Of a stretch of DNA of 64,000 nt, positions 1-9,624 are shown piece after piece; position 1 is the stretch's first letter; the number at the start of each line of letters is the position of its first letter. The DNA is from Corynebacterium tuberculostearicum (lineage in GTDB: Bacteria; Actinomycetota; Actinomycetes; Mycobacteriales; Mycobacteriaceae). The DNA lies in contig NZ_CP073096.1 in the NCBI RefSeq assembly GCF_030503735.1, positions 2,046,001-2,110,000 of the forward strand. The letters are read 5' to 3'. The notes below the pieces were generated by a model, which made no database searches, had not been told where the DNA came from, and saw only the letters and a program-made list of their open reading frames with translations. The translations under genes were made by a program, and so were the position numbers.

Positions 1-309
1 ATATTCTGTGAGAATCTGGCCGGCCAGTGTGATGATGATTCCGGTATTGAGGCAATAGATGCGAGCCAATTGCACGGGACGGGTAGAGTCAGGAAGGCGT
101 TGCTGGGTGAACTTTTCCGTTAGGTGCTGCGACCATACGATGATGCTATTGCTTACCAACCCGAGGGTGAATAGGTGGATGAGCACCCACCGGTAGTTGG
201 GGACCAAGGTATGCGTTGCACCCACGAAGATAAATACCATCATCCACAGGGATACGGGGCGGGAAGCCTTGCGGTGCCACGTCCGAGCCGACCACTTTTT
301 CTCAGGCAT
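1..309 (-). CDS. Membrane protein, N-terminal part (probable multicopper-oxidase-type protein), truncated by window edge
   Basis: The minus strand reads open from an ATG at 309 to the window edge, giving the first 103 residues (start MPEKKWSARTWHR). Two hydrophobic stretches are visible, around residues 20–60 and 83–100, with a WSQHLTEKF segment between them. This resembles, from memory, the membrane-embedded N-terminus of corynebacterial multicopper oxidase-like proteins. The copper domains would lie outside the window, so the family call is an inference. The start is only 10 bases after the stop of the MFS gene, and no Shine-Dalgarno sequence is obvious, so it probably shares that gene's transcript. 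Confidence 0.55.
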   Translation of the reverse strand, partial: MPEKKWSARTWHRKASRPVSLWMMVFIFVGATHTLVPNYRWVLIHLFTLGLVSNSIIVWSQHLTEKFTQQRLPDSTRPVQLARIYCLNTGIIITLAGQILTEY

Positions 310-319
310 AAAAACGAGT

Positions 320-1471
320 TTAGTCGGTTTTAATCTTGATCCAAGTCAGCGCAGTAAGGGCGAGGGCCACGGCGGTGAAGAAGGCAATAAACAGGGGCCA
401 AGAGAGGGCGTCGAAAAGCAGACCGGCGCAAGCGCCCACTACAGAAGAGCCAAAGTAATAGCAGAACACGTACATGGAAGAGGCCTCCGCGCGGTCATGG
501 GTGGCGATCTGGCCCACCCACCCAGAGGCGGTGGAATGCACCGCGAAGAAGCCCACGGTAAAGGCGATCATGCCCAGAAGCGTCATCGGTAGGTTGCCGG
601 CGCACAGCGCGATGCCAAGGGCAAAAAGCACGGCAGAGGCGAATAGGGTTTTCCCATGGCCTATGCGTGCGACCAGTGAACCTGCCCGCGCTGAGGACCA
701 TGTGCCGGTGAGATAGAACAAGAAAGCCAAGCCGGCCAGCGACGGGGCCAAACCAAAATCGTCGATGAGCCGAAAGGTGAGGAAGTTATACATCGAGACG
801 AACGTGCCCATGGACAGGAATGCGCTAAGAAATAGCAAGGCTAGGTCCCGATTGGCCCAATGGCTAAATACCACCCGGGTTTCGTTTTTGAGGTGGATAG
901 CTTTGGGCCGGAAGTTGCGTTGTGCGGGAAGCAGCAGCCAGGAAGTGATGGCGAAAGCGAGGGAGACGAGGGCCGAGCCGAAAAGGGCCCAGCGCCAGGT
1001 GGATAGCTCCACTAGTCCGGTGGGGATGAGGCGGCCGGTAAGGCCGCCAACGGAGGTGCCGGCGATATAGAGCCCCATGGCCCGCGGCAAGGCGTTGTCA
1101 TCGAGCTCTTCCGAAAGCCAAGCCATCGCGGTGGCCGGTGCGCCTGAAAGGAGCGCACCCTGCACGCCGCGCAGCAGGATAAGCTGCCAGCCCGCCTGGG
1201 CTAGTGGCACGATGAGCCCCACGCTGGTGGCTGCAACGGCGGAAATGAGCAAGATACGTCCGCGCCCAAATCGCTCGGAAAGGATGGACGCTGGCACAAC
1301 GCAGATGGCAAGGGCCGCCGTGGCGGCCGATACGGTCATGGCGGCCTCTGTGGAGGAAAGACCTATGTTCTTTACCAGTGTGGGAAGGATGGCCTGGGTG
1401 GAATACAAACTGGAGAAAATGGCCAAGCCTACAAGGAGCATGGCTACCGTAGCGCGCCGCGTTCGAGTCAT
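320..1471 (-). CDS. MFS transporter (YnfM-like)
   Basis: This 383-residue protein has about 12 hydrophobic segments and fits the major facilitator superfamily. The typical loop between TM2 and TM3 is present as SERFGRGRILL (around residue 65). The general build, starting STQAILPTL, resembles the YnfM/arabinose-efflux-type branch. It would export a small compound across the cytoplasmic membrane; the substrate cannot be read from sequence. It is divergent from a LysR regulator 71 bases away, a common layout in which the regulator controls the transporter. The membrane oxidase-like gene follows 10 bases downstream. Confidence 0.8.
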   Translation of the reverse strand: MTRTRRATVAMLLVGLAIFSSLYSTQAILPTLVKNIGLSSTEAAMTVSAATAALAICVVPASILSERFGRGRILLISAVAATSVGLIVPLAQAGWQLILLRGVQGALLSGAPATAMAWLSEELDDNALPRAMGLYIAGTSVGGLTGRLIPTGLVELSTWRWALFGSALVSLAFAITSWLLLPAQRNFRPKAIHLKNETRVVFSHWANRDLALLFLSAFLSMGTFVSMYNFLTFRLIDDFGLAPSLAGLAFLFYLTGTWSSARAGSLVARIGHGKTLFASAVLFALGIALCAGNLPMTLLGMIAFTVGFFAVHSTASGWVGQIATHDRAEASSMYVFCYYFGSSVVGACAGLLFDALSWPLFIAFFTAVALALTALTWIKIKTD

Positions 1472-1542
1472 ACTCTTAAGGCTGCCTCGCCAGGCTGCAT
1501 GTGTAAAATGTAGAAAAATAAGACAAACAATGCGGAGTATGC

Positions 1543-2397
1543 ATGAATGTAGAGGATATCCGTGGCTTCCTCGCCGTGGTGGAACTAGGACGCGTCGGCG
1601 CCGCAGCCGATGAACTGGGAATTTCCCAATCCGCGCTGACTCGCCGTGTGCAGCGGGTTGAGGCCAGCCTCGATGCCCAGCTGTTCGAACGCACTGGGCG
1701 CACCTTGCATGTGAACTCGCGGGGGCGGGCCTTTGCCGCGGCTGGGCGGGAGATGCTTCGCGCTTACCGGACTGGAAGGGACGATGTGGCCCGTCTCTTG
1801 GATCCGGAACGCGGCACCGTGCGCCTAGACTTCATGCATTCGCTGGGAACGTGGCTTGTACCGGACCTGCTGAAAAGCTACCGCGCACAGCACCCGCACG
1901 TTGATATTCGTCTGCATCAAGGCGCCGCGCGAGAGCTGGTGAGCAGGGTAGAAAGCGGCGAATCAGACCTCGCCCTCGTAGGGCCGCGGCCGGATGCCGC
2001 GCTGGGGTGGCACCAGATTAAAGTGCAGCGCTTAGGCCTTGCGGTGCCGGAAGACCACTGGGCGGCGAACCGGCGGGAGGTGAACCTGGCGGAATGCGCC
2101 GCGGAACCATTTATCGGCATGCTCCCGGGCTATGGCACGCGCATGCTTCTCGACGCCCTCGCTGAGGATGCCGGATTTAGCCCCCATCTCGTCTTCGAAT
2201 CGATGGAGCTTACCACCGTTGCCGGGCTGGTGGCGGCGGGCCTGGGCGTGGCGCTACTGCCGCTTGATGATCCCTACTTGCAGGTGGGAAGCCTTATTCC
2301 TCTCACCCCACCGGCGTACCGCGAGCTCGGCTTGGTGTGGCGCGCCGGGGATGATGCTCCCCCAGTGCGGCAATTCCGGGAGTTTGTCCGGGCATAG
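1543..2397 (+). CDS. LysR-family transcriptional regulator
   Basis: This 284-residue protein has the LysR N-terminal winged helix: MNVEDIRGFLAVVELG, then ISQSALTRRVQRVEA as the recognition helix at roughly residues 28–42. A periplasmic-binding-protein-like effector domain follows (about 90–284). The start has a GCGGAG stretch about 8 bases upstream. It is divergent from the MFS gene and most likely controls it and itself from the 71-base gap. Its last codons overlap the terminator of sodA, which comes from the other side. Confidence 0.85.
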   Translation: MNVEDIRGFLAVVELGRVGAAADELGISQSALTRRVQRVEASLDAQLFERTGRTLHVNSRGRAFAAAGREMLRAYRTGRDDVARLLDPERGTVRLDFMHSLGTWLVPDLLKSYRAQHPHVDIRLHQGAARELVSRVESGESDLALVGPRPDAALGWHQIKVQRLGLAVPEDHWAANRREVNLAECAAEPFIGMLPGYGTRMLLDALAEDAGFSPHLVFESMELTTVAGLVAAGLGVALLPLDDPYLQVGSLIPLTPPAYRELGLVWRAGDDAPPVRQFREFVRA

Positions 2398-2420
2398 AAA
2401 AAGCCGCCCCGGAGGGCGGC
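2396..2420 (-). terminator. Rho-independent terminator of sodA
   Basis: GCCGCCC and GGGCGGC pair around a 4-base loop. Read on the minus strand the stem is followed by five T residues, so it ends sodA. It reaches into the stop region of the LysR gene. Confidence 0.8.
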
Positions 2421-2437
2421 GGAAGTAACTAAAGGTG

Positions 2438-3040
2438 TTACTTGGTAGCTGCAGCGAAGCGCTCGGCAACGTCATCCCAGTTGAAGACGTTCCATACGGC
2501 CTTAACGTAGTCAGCCTTGACGTTCTTGTACTGCAGGTAGAAGGCGTGTTCCCACATATCCAGCATCAGCAGCGGGGTGAAGTCGATGGAGGTATTACCC
2601 TGCTGGTCAGTCAGCTGCTCGATAATGAGGCGGCCAGCAATGTGGTCGTAGCCCAGAACTGCCCAGCCAGAGCCCTGCAGGGAAGTAGCAGCAGCGGAGA
2701 AGTGCGCCTTGAACTTCTCAAAGGAACCGAAGTCGCGGTTGATGGCCTCAGCCAGCTCGCCGGTTGGCTCGCCGCCACCGTTCGGGGACAGGTTCTTCCA
2801 GAAGATGGAGTGGTTAGTGTGGCCACCCAGGTTAAACGCCAAGTTCTTGGACAGGGCGCGGATGCGATCCGGGTTAGCCTCGCCGTTGCGCTCCTCCTCG
2901 AGCGCCTCTAGTGCAGCGTTAGCGCCAGCAACGTAGGTTGCGTGGTGCTTATCGTGGTGGAGCTCCATGATCTCCGCGGAGATGTGTGGCTCCAGTGCGT
3001 CGAATGCGTATGGGAGGTCAGGAAGTTCGTAAACAGCCAT
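2438..3040 (-). CDS. sodA: Superoxide dismutase [Mn/Fe]
   Basis: A 200-residue iron/manganese superoxide dismutase that converts superoxide to hydrogen peroxide and oxygen. The metal-binding signature [11 protein letters not shown] is present near residue 160, together with the N-terminal [10 protein letters not shown] segment and NHSIFWKNL. The length matches the family. The start has AAGAAAGGA 9 bases upstream. It is divergent from msrA, another oxidative-stress gene, with a 164-base gap in between. Confidence 0.97.
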   Translation of the reverse strand: MAVYELPDLPYAFDALEPHISAEIMELHHDKHHATYVAGANAALEALEEERNGEANPDRIRALSKNLAFNLGGHTNHSIFWKNLSPNGGGEPTGELAEAINRDFGSFEKFKAHFSAAATSLQGSGWAVLGYDHIAGRLIIEQLTDQQGNTSIDFTPLLMLDMWEHAFYLQYKNVKADYVKAVWNVFNWDDVAERFAAATK

Positions 3041-3204
3041 TTCTTAAATCCTTTCTTCGGGTACGTGTCCCGATGATAGGCACGGTGGAAAGATTTCGCC
3101 ATGATTAATTCGAATTGTGGAAATAGAGTGAATTTTAAGTGGCTGAGGAATAGGTTTTCGCAGTACAACGTTGGGAAGAAGGAAAAAGAAAGGAGCAATA
3201 CCTC

Positions 3205-3852
3205 ATGTGGATGTTTAAACCAGAGCCTAAGTTAGTCCCTACAGATGAGGCCCTGCCGGGGCGAGCTGAGCCGATCTTGGACCCCGCCCCGCACGCAGTT
3301 CTAGGAACACCGATTACCGGACCGTGGAAGGATGGGCAGCGCTCCATTCTCATTGCACTGGGCTGTTTCTGGGGCGCAGAAAAAATGTTTTGGGAAACAG
3401 AAGGCGTGGAGTCCACCTCGGTGGGCTTTGCAGGTGGGACCACACCGAATCCCACCTACTACGAGGTGTGCCGTGGACTGACCAATCATGCAGAGGTGGT
3501 CGAAGTGGTCTATGACCCGCAGCGCATAAGCTTGCGCGACCTTGTGGTCAAGGCACTGGAAGCACATGATCCCACCCAAGGCTTCCGCCAAGGCAACGAC
3601 GTGGGAACGCAATACCGTTCTGCGTTCTATCCACGCACCGAGGAAGAGCGCGCAGAAATCCAAGGCATCGTGGATTCCTACGCGGATAAGCTCAAGGAAT
3701 TCGGTTTTGGGGATACCACTACGGAGGTAAAGGTCCTTAAAGATACTGATTCCGGGGAATACTACCGAGCAGAAGATGAGCATCAGCAGTACCTACATAA
3801 GGTGCCCAATGGATATTGCCCGCACCACAGCACTGGGGTGAAATGCGACTAA
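3205..3852 (+). CDS. msrA: Peptide methionine sulfoxide reductase MsrA
   Basis: A 215-residue protein that reduces methionine-S-sulfoxide in proteins. The catalytic GCFWGAEK motif lies at about residues 53–60, and YYRAEDEHQQYL near the C-terminus is also typical. An N-terminal extension of about 45 residues before the core is normal for actinobacterial MsrA. AAAGGAG lies upstream of the ATG. It is transcribed away from sodA and its stop overlaps the stop of the convergent hydrolase gene by 4 bases. Confidence 0.96.
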   Translation: MWMFKPEPKLVPTDEALPGRAEPILDPAPHAVLGTPITGPWKDGQRSILIALGCFWGAEKMFWETEGVESTSVGFAGGTTPNPTYYEVCRGLTNHAEVVEVVYDPQRISLRDLVVKALEAHDPTQGFRQGNDVGTQYRSAFYPRTEEERAEIQGIVDSYADKLKEFGFGDTTTEVKVLKDTDSGEYYRAEDEHQQYLHKVPNGYCPHHSTGVKCD

Positions 3853-5591
3853 GCGTCGCGCCGAATAAAGCGGGCAATCTTCTTGGCCAACTTTGGTGTG
3901 AGCGCTTGGCGTGACTGGGATCCTAGGACCTCATCCCAGTACCAGAGCATTTCCTCAAAGTAATTATGCCCATGTCCGCCAGGCACGTTGAGGGAATTGA
4001 TCTGGTCCAAGCCAATTTGCCACCAAGTAATGAAAGGGACCCAACGCAGTTGCCGGAAGGTATCGGCGTGCAATGCTTCCGGCTGTGGTTCATGAATCCA
4101 CGTAGGCCTGCGCACCAAGAGGTTAAGATCCCACCACACGATGGCATCGGAAGCATGTTGCGCAATGAGCATGCGGGGGCGGCGCCAAGCATGAGTGAAG
4201 TCATTGCCAAAAGCATCGTGCAGCGTGTGCTCGGGGGCCGCCGCGTAGCGCACGTGTTTCCCGCCATCGATAACAGGCAGGCGTTCCAAGGACCCGATAT
4301 CGCGGCGCAGGCGCTGGGTAAAACGCGTCATGCGGGGCGGGCCGGAAAACACCGCTCCATTGCAGGCCGATAGTAGCTCATCCACATTATGGAAATTGTC
4401 CATAATGGCATAAGCCCCTAAGGATTCACCTGCGAAATAGAGCCGCGGTCGGTTTTCTTCTGGAAGCTTGTCCAGTTCTTCTTGCACCACCCGCATTAAT
4501 TCTTGGGCTGCCTGCTTTGGGGAGCTTTTGTCCACAAGGTAGGCAAAAACTGAGGGCAGATAGGAATACTGCATCGTGATGGTGACGCAATCGCCACCGG
4601 TTAGAAACTCATAGGAGGACGCGCCCCAGTTATTGATCCACCCTGAGCCGGCTGGCATTTGAATCACTATGGTCTCCCGCCGTAGCGCACCAGTGCGCTC
4701 GAGCTCGGAGCGAATCTTTTCCGCAGATTGCCGGAAGGAGCGGCCTGGTATGTATCCGGCGTAGATACGGATGGGTTCCTTTGCATCGGTTCCCGTCACT
4801 GTGCGGATATCGCGGGCGCGGGGGCCATTGGAGACAAACCGGCGTCCCTGCTGTCCCAACGCTGACCACGGCTCGAGCGACCATGGGCTGCCAGAGCGCT
4901 CCGGCTCCCACGGCATGGACGTGCCGGGGAAAATCTGCCTATTAATGCGCTGCGCTTGGTGTGAAAGTGAGCGCAACCAGCGCCGAAAAACCACGCGGTC
5001 AGAAAGCGCGAAGGCCGTCAGGCTCAGGCCTGCGGTGGCAACTGGCCAGGCGACGAGCGCCGGTACCCAGCGTCCTAGTTGGCGCGACAGCCTGGTGACG
5101 GCCAGCTGTGTGGCCTCTCCGATCAACAAAAGAGTCCCGTACCCCGCGGTGCCCGCGGCCAAACCAATCGCTGCCGTGGCGGGTCCGCGTACGAGCTGCT
5201 TATTGACCAGCTCCGCCTGCTTTTTCTGATTGCGCAGCGATAGCACGGCATTGAACGCGGTACCGGCGCCGATAGCAAGGTGCAAAATTTGCCGATGCTG
5301 CGGCCCGAGACGGTCCTGTGGGCGTTTGCCAATGCTATTGAGCACAAAGCTTGTCGATGCCGCTCCCAAGTGTCCGATGCCCTGGCCAATGGCTACATTG
5401 GCGGCGGTTACCCACCAAGGGCGAGGAAGTAGGGAGGGGGAAATAGCTGCCCAAGTGGCTAATTCCGCACCCAAAATTCCAGCCGACATATTAGGCGGTA
5501 AGGTTTGCCGGCTGGTCATACGGACGATGGGCGTGAGATCCGCGGCTACGCCAAGAGCGATTAGTGCAGCGCGGCGAAGGGCGCGTTTCAT
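3849..5591 (-). CDS. Membrane-anchored alpha/beta-hydrolase family protein
   Basis: This 580-residue protein has an N-terminal half with several hydrophobic helices (about residues 30–200). The C-terminal half carries the nucleophile elbow GESLGAYA (about residue 395) and a late His. This matches the paired 'alpha/beta-hydrolase family N-terminus' and catalytic domains found in actinobacteria. The substrate is unknown, and a lipid or envelope ester is only a guess. It is divergent from ldh and convergent with msrA (stops overlap). Confidence 0.8.
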   Translation of the reverse strand: MKRALRRAALIALGVAADLTPIVRMTSRQTLPPNMSAGILGAELATWAAISPSLLPRPWWVTAANVAIGQGIGHLGAASTSFVLNSIGKRPQDRLGPQHRQILHLAIGAGTAFNAVLSLRNQKKQAELVNKQLVRGPATAAIGLAAGTAGYGTLLLIGEATQLAVTRLSRQLGRWVPALVAWPVATAGLSLTAFALSDRVVFRRWLRSLSHQAQRINRQIFPGTSMPWEPERSGSPWSLEPWSALGQQGRRFVSNGPRARDIRTVTGTDAKEPIRIYAGYIPGRSFRQSAEKIRSELERTGALRRETIVIQMPAGSGWINNWGASSYEFLTGGDCVTITMQYSYLPSVFAYLVDKSSPKQAAQELMRVVQEELDKLPEENRPRLYFAGESLGAYAIMDNFHNVDELLSACNGAVFSGPPRMTRFTQRLRRDIGSLERLPVIDGGKHVRYAAAPEHTLHDAFGNDFTHAWRRPRMLIAQHASDAIVWWDLNLLVRRPTWIHEPQPEALHADTFRQLRWVPFITWWQIGLDQINSLNVPGGHGHNYFEEMLWYWDEVLGSQSRQALTPKLAKKIARFIRRDA

Positions 5592-5678
5592 AATGTCCGA
5601 TTGTCCCAGATTTCGGTGGGAATTTCAGTGTGAGATTTAGCCCGTGCAAAAATCTCCAGAAAGTTGCACAATGGAGTC

Positions 5679-6626
5679 ATGGCAAATCATGTAGGAAACA
5701 AAGTAGTTCTCATCGGCGCCGGCGACGTGGGAGTCGCTTACGCTTTCGCTCTCATCAACCAAAGCATCGTTGACCACTTGGCCATCATCGATATCGATGA
5801 AAAGAAGCTGGAAGGCAATGTCATGGACCTCAACCATGGCGTTGTTTGGGCTCCTACCCGCACCCGAGTGACCAAGGGAACCTACGCCGACTGCGCAGAC
5901 GCCGATATGGTCGTCATCTGCGCCGGTGCGGCACAGAAGCCGGGCGAGACCCGCCTGGATCTGGTGGGCAAGAACGTCAAGATCATGAACAGCATCGTCT
6001 CCGATGTCATGGCCAATGACTTTGACGGTATCTTCCTCGTTGCCTCCAACCCGGTGGACATCCTGACCTACGCCGTGTGGAAGGCATCCGGCCTAGACCA
6101 CAAGCGCGTCATCGGCTCCGGCACCGTGCTGGACTCCGCTCGCTTCCGCTATATGCTGGGCGAGCTGGAAGACGTTGCCCCGAAGTCCGTACACGCCTAC
6201 ATCGTCGGCGAGCACGGCGATTCCGAGCTGCCAGCAGTCTCCACCGCGAATATTGCTGGCGTGCCGATGTCCAAGAAGCTGGATTCTGATCCGGAGTACG
6301 CGGAGCGCATTGAGAAGATCTTTGAAGAAACCCGCGATGCTGCCTACTCCATCATCGACGCCAAGGGTTCTACTTCCTTCGGCATCGGCATGGGCTTGGC
6401 CCGCATCACCGCCGCCGTCATCCAGAACCAGGACGTGGCGCTGCCGGTCTCTGCTTATTTGCAGGGCGAATACGGTGTAGATGATCTCTACATCGGCACC
6501 GCGGCCGTCATCAACCGTTCCGGCATCGTGCGCGCGATTGAGCTGGATCTCAATGAGCACGAGAAGGAGCGTTTCGATGCTTCTGTCAAGACCCTGAATG
6601 ACATCAAGGAAGAGTTCTTCGGCTAG
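5679..6626 (+). CDS. ldh: L-lactate dehydrogenase
   Basis: A 315-residue NAD-dependent enzyme that interconverts pyruvate and L-lactate. The Rossmann motif [10 protein letters not shown] lies at about residues 12–21, NPVDILTY holds the conserved substrate loop, and GEHGDSE carries the catalytic His. I chose the ATG at 5679 ([10 protein letters not shown]) over the in-frame TTG at 5664, because the family starts just before VGNK and the length then matches C. glutamicum LdhA (314). The glycerophosphodiesterase gene overlaps its stop codon by one base. Confidence 0.96.
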   Translation: MANHVGNKVVLIGAGDVGVAYAFALINQSIVDHLAIIDIDEKKLEGNVMDLNHGVVWAPTRTRVTKGTYADCADADMVVICAGAAQKPGETRLDLVGKNVKIMNSIVSDVMANDFDGIFLVASNPVDILTYAVWKASGLDHKRVIGSGTVLDSARFRYMLGELEDVAPKSVHAYIVGEHGDSELPAVSTANIAGVPMSKKLDSDPEYAERIEKIFEETRDAAYSIIDAKGSTSFGIGMGLARITAAVIQNQDVALPVSAYLQGEYGVDDLYIGTAAVINRSGIVRAIELDLNEHEKERFDASVKTLNDIKEEFFG

Positions 6627-7330
6627 TGAAGATTGTCGCCCATAGGGGATACTCCGGAAAATATCCGGAGCTATCCTCTCTAGCTTTTGAGAAAGCCTTA
6701 GATTTGCCAATTCATGGCGTCGAGTGTGATGTGCGCTTGACGCGGGATGGAAAGGTAGTAGTTCAGCACGATCCCACGCTGGACCGCACCGCAGGGCGCC
6801 CCGGACGTATTTCCAAACTGGACTGGGAGGAATTGCGCGGCGTTGACATAGGTAGGGGCCAGCGCATGATGCTTCTCGACGAGCTTTTGGAGCTACTCGA
6901 GGGCAAACCGCACCATCTTTATATCGAAACCAAGCATCCCTCCGGTCAGGGCGACATCTTGGAGGAACAAACGATGCTGCGCCTACGCTACGCGGGGCTT
7001 GTCGAAGACCCCCGTATCCACGTCATTTCCTTTTCCCACCATGCGATCCGCCGCATGCAGAATCTGGCGCCCCATATGGATCGGATATATCTTCGTCGCG
7101 ACTGGGAGCGCCACGTCAATCGCCCCGACGTGATGTTGTCCAAGCCCACCGCGTTAGGCGTATCGATGCTCCGCGCTAAGCTGCAGCCATCAATTATCGG
7201 CGCGCAGGGATTGCCTACCTACCTATGGACGGTGGATAAGCCGGAGGACATGAAGTGGGCATGGGCTAATGGCGTAGATATGCTTGCCACAAACCAACCT
7301 GAAGTGGCCCTGCATGCCATCGAGCTCTAG
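6626..7330 (+). CDS. glpQ: Glycerophosphodiester phosphodiesterase
   Basis: A 234-residue GDPD-family enzyme that cleaves glycerophosphodiesters to glycerol-3-phosphate and an alcohol. The signature AHRGYSGKYPE at the N-terminus, ECDVRLTRDGKVVVQHD (catalytic E/D and H) and the TIM-barrel length fit well. There is no signal peptide, so it acts in the cytoplasm. The GTG start overlaps the ldh stop (TAGTG), so translation is probably coupled. C. glutamicum has an equivalent (glpQ2) in this neighbourhood. Confidence 0.9.
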   Translation: MKIVAHRGYSGKYPELSSLAFEKALDLPIHGVECDVRLTRDGKVVVQHDPTLDRTAGRPGRISKLDWEELRGVDIGRGQRMMLLDELLELLEGKPHHLYIETKHPSGQGDILEEQTMLRLRYAGLVEDPRIHVISFSHHAIRRMQNLAPHMDRIYLRRDWERHVNRPDVMLSKPTALGVSMLRAKLQPSIIGAQGLPTYLWTVDKPEDMKWAWANGVDMLATNQPEVALHAIEL

Positions 7331-7350
7331 TAAGCAGGTATCTTGGAGGC

Positions 7351-8271
7351 ATGGCCAAGAAGAAAAAGAACAAGGAACAGCTGCCGGAGGGCATGTCCCG
7401 TCGTCAGGCAAAGCTCGCTGCCCGTGCCAAGGAGCGCGCCGCCCTGGAAAAGGACCCCCGCCCCTATGGCGGGCTTGCTGCCGAGGCATCCCTGGTTGCT
7501 CTGCAGGAGTTCGTGCCCTCCGCTTTTGCCAAGCTGGATGTCAAAGGCTGCGATAAGAACGTGTATGTAGCCACCGTCCTGCCGGGCGCTTCTGCAGCAC
7601 TGATTCGTGATACCGAATTTGGCGGCGATGCTTTTGTGGGCCTGCAGGTACAGTCCCACACCCATAACCCCGGCCGCGACTTGGCTTTCGCCCTGAACTG
7701 GGTAAAGAATAATGAGCCGGGCGCTACCCTGGAATCCACCGCGGCTGATGGTACGGAGCCGAAGCTGGAGGAGCTTATTGATGCCTCCGCGACCCTCGAC
7801 GTGCAGGTCCACCAAGACTTCGAGTGGTGGATTCCGGAAGGCGCACAGGTTACCCCGCAAATTGCGCAGTCACTGCGTGCAGCCAATGATTCCGTCATCG
7901 AGTCCCACCAAGTGGGCGAGGACATCACCGGTGCGGCCTTTTGGGCTAATGCCGGTGGCGGTAAGGCCCACATCCGCTGGGTCCGCCCGACCGACGGTGA
8001 GTCCGCATTCCTCAATGCCTTGGCTCGCGTTGCTGCCCGCGGCGAGCTGAACCTTGGAGAGGACACCAAGTTTGCCGGTGTCTTCCGCACCCACGGTCTC
8101 ATCGCCCCGGTATTCGACTTGGATCCAGAGGTTGACCACACCTCCTATGAGGACCACCTCACCCGTGTGGACAAGGCTTTGGAGGAAGAAATCTCCAATG
8201 ACGCCCAGCTAAGCGCGGACGAGCGCAAGCAGCTAGAGAACATCAAGTCCCGCCAGGTGACCCTGCGCTAA
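7351..8271 (+). CDS. DUF5926 family protein
   Basis: This 306-residue soluble protein begins with a very basic MAKKKKNKEQLPEG stretch and continues with RRQAKLAARAKERAALE. It matches, from memory, the actinobacterial DUF5926 family, whose function is unknown. The Lys/Arg-rich N-terminus could bind nucleic acid. A TATCTT box lies 6 bases before the ATG and the GGAGG is only one base away, so translation may be leaderless. A terminator follows directly. Confidence 0.8.
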   Translation: MAKKKKNKEQLPEGMSRRQAKLAARAKERAALEKDPRPYGGLAAEASLVALQEFVPSAFAKLDVKGCDKNVYVATVLPGASAALIRDTEFGGDAFVGLQVQSHTHNPGRDLAFALNWVKNNEPGATLESTAADGTEPKLEELIDASATLDVQVHQDFEWWIPEGAQVTPQIAQSLRAANDSVIESHQVGEDITGAAFWANAGGGKAHIRWVRPTDGESAFLNALARVAARGELNLGEDTKFAGVFRTHGLIAPVFDLDPEVDHTSYEDHLTRVDKALEEEISNDAQLSADERKQLENIKSRQVTLR

Positions 8272-8280
8272 AGACAATAA

Positions 8281-8313
8281 TATGGCCCTTCCCAGTAGAG
8301 GAAGGGTCATTTT
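8281..8313 (+). terminator. Terminator after the DUF5926 gene
   Basis: GGCCCTTCC pairs with GGAAGGGTC across a short loop and is followed by ATTTTTG. It lies between convergent genes and ends the ldh–DUF5926 side. Confidence 0.8.
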
Positions 8314-8319
8314 TGATCG

Positions 8320-9561
8320 CTATTTGAGGGAATCCCACAACCCAGAGGCTGCTTCATCGTCCCAGAGGACGACGTTTCCTACCTCGGTGTCTTGGAAACC
8401 GCCGATGGGGACGGTCTCTGTCTCCACACCCGAGCCCATGGCAAGTGCCACGCGGGCGAGGTGCCAGACGTGGTCGCCCTCGCCCACGATGAACGAGGAG
8501 GCGGTGTGGTTGATCAAGGAGAAGGCGCGGAATGGGTTGATCAGGGTGGCTGGGGAGGCAACCTTGTCCAATAGGGCGGAGAAGAATTCGCGCTGTCGCT
8601 GCACGCGGTCGAGGTCACCCATGGCGGTGGCGCGGGTGCGCACGTAACCGAGGGCATCGCGCCCCTTGAGCTGTTGGCAGCCATCTTGGAGGTCGATGCC
8701 GGCCAACGGATCATTGATGGGTTCCTTCACGCACACGTCAACGCCGCCGACGGAATCGACCACGTTGGCCAGACCGCCCATGCCAATTTCCGCATAGTGG
8801 TCGATGTGCAGACCGGTCGTGCCCTCAAGGGTTTGGGCGAGCAGCTGTGGTCCGCCGTAGGTGAAAGCGGCATTGATCTTATCCATGCCGAATCCAGGGA
8901 CTTCCACGTAGCTATCACGCGGGATGGAGACCAGCTTGGCCTTGCCGGTGCGCGGAATGTGCAGCAACATGATGGTATCGGTGCGTCCCTCGCCCACGTC
9001 ACCACCGGTACCTAATTCTGCTTGCTGGTCCTCGCTCAGGCCCTGGCGGGAGTCAGAACCTACGAGCAGCCAGTTGGTGCCGGCGGTATTTGCCACTTGT
9101 TCCTCTGGCAGGGCCTCGATACGGGTGAGTCGGGCATCGGCCCAGAACATGAAGACGAGGTTGAATACCAGCAGGACGACGAGCGCCAAGCCAACGCACC
9201 CGAGGGCGCGCCTGGCCGGATTGACCTTTTTGCGCCGGCTGTGCGGGCGCTGCCGGGGTGCGGGGCGCGGCGTGGTGCGACGAGGCGGGCGTTGCTGCGC
9301 GCGGTACTGGCTGGGGTAGCGGCTCGGCGTTGGCGGTGGGGTGCGGCGGCGCGGGGGCTGTTGCTGTGGCTGCGGAGCGCGGAAGGATTGTTGCTCGGGT
9401 TCCACGCGCCGCGGCGCCGGGCGGGCGGAGGAACGGCGTCGAATGGGGCGGCCATATCGATCCTTGAGGGGACGTCCATCGGCCCCAAGGACGAATTCAG
9501 TGGGGGAGTCGTCGCCGGCGCGGCGGGCCTCCCTATGCGGATCTCGTCCTGATTCAGTCAT
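8320..9561 (-). CDS. lcpB: LytR-CpsA-Psr (LCP) family cell-wall glycopolymer ligase
   Basis: A 413-residue membrane protein. A long basic, proline/arginine-rich cytoplasmic region (residues 1–120) precedes one transmembrane helix (about 128–150). The extracytoplasmic LCP domain has VGSDSRQG, the GRTDTIMLLHI core (about 198) and RDSYVEVPG. In corynebacteria LCP proteins attach arabinogalactan to peptidoglycan. Its position between pheA and ldh matches C. glutamicum lcpB, the accessory paralogue of LcpA. A TAAGGT box ends 7 bases before the ATG, suggesting a leaderless mRNA. Confidence 0.88.
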   Translation of the reverse strand: MTESGRDPHREARRAGDDSPTEFVLGADGRPLKDRYGRPIRRRSSARPAPRRVEPEQQSFRAPQPQQQPPRRRTPPPTPSRYPSQYRAQQRPPRRTTPRPAPRQRPHSRRKKVNPARRALGCVGLALVVLLVFNLVFMFWADARLTRIEALPEEQVANTAGTNWLLVGSDSRQGLSEDQQAELGTGGDVGEGRTDTIMLLHIPRTGKAKLVSIPRDSYVEVPGFGMDKINAAFTYGGPQLLAQTLEGTTGLHIDHYAEIGMGGLANVVDSVGGVDVCVKEPINDPLAGIDLQDGCQQLKGRDALGYVRTRATAMGDLDRVQRQREFFSALLDKVASPATLINPFRAFSLINHTASSFIVGEGDHVWHLARVALAMGSGVETETVPIGGFQDTEVGNVVLWDDEAASGLWDSLK

Positions 9562-9568
9562 GCGCTAT

Positions 9569-9574
9569 ACCTTA
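9569..9574 (-). promoter_or_regulatory. -10 box for lcpB (probable leaderless transcript)
   Basis: TAAGGT on the minus strand, separated by 7 bases from the ATG at 9561. No -35 was assigned. Confidence 0.5.
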
Positions 9575-9624
9575 CAAGGAGCAGGGAGCAACGCCTGCTT
9601 CGCGACGTCCCCTTAAGGGCTTTT

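Noticed and set aside
5664..5678. TTG at 5664 as the ldh start
   Set aside because: The five extra residues are not in the family; ATG 5679 gives the expected N-terminus and length.
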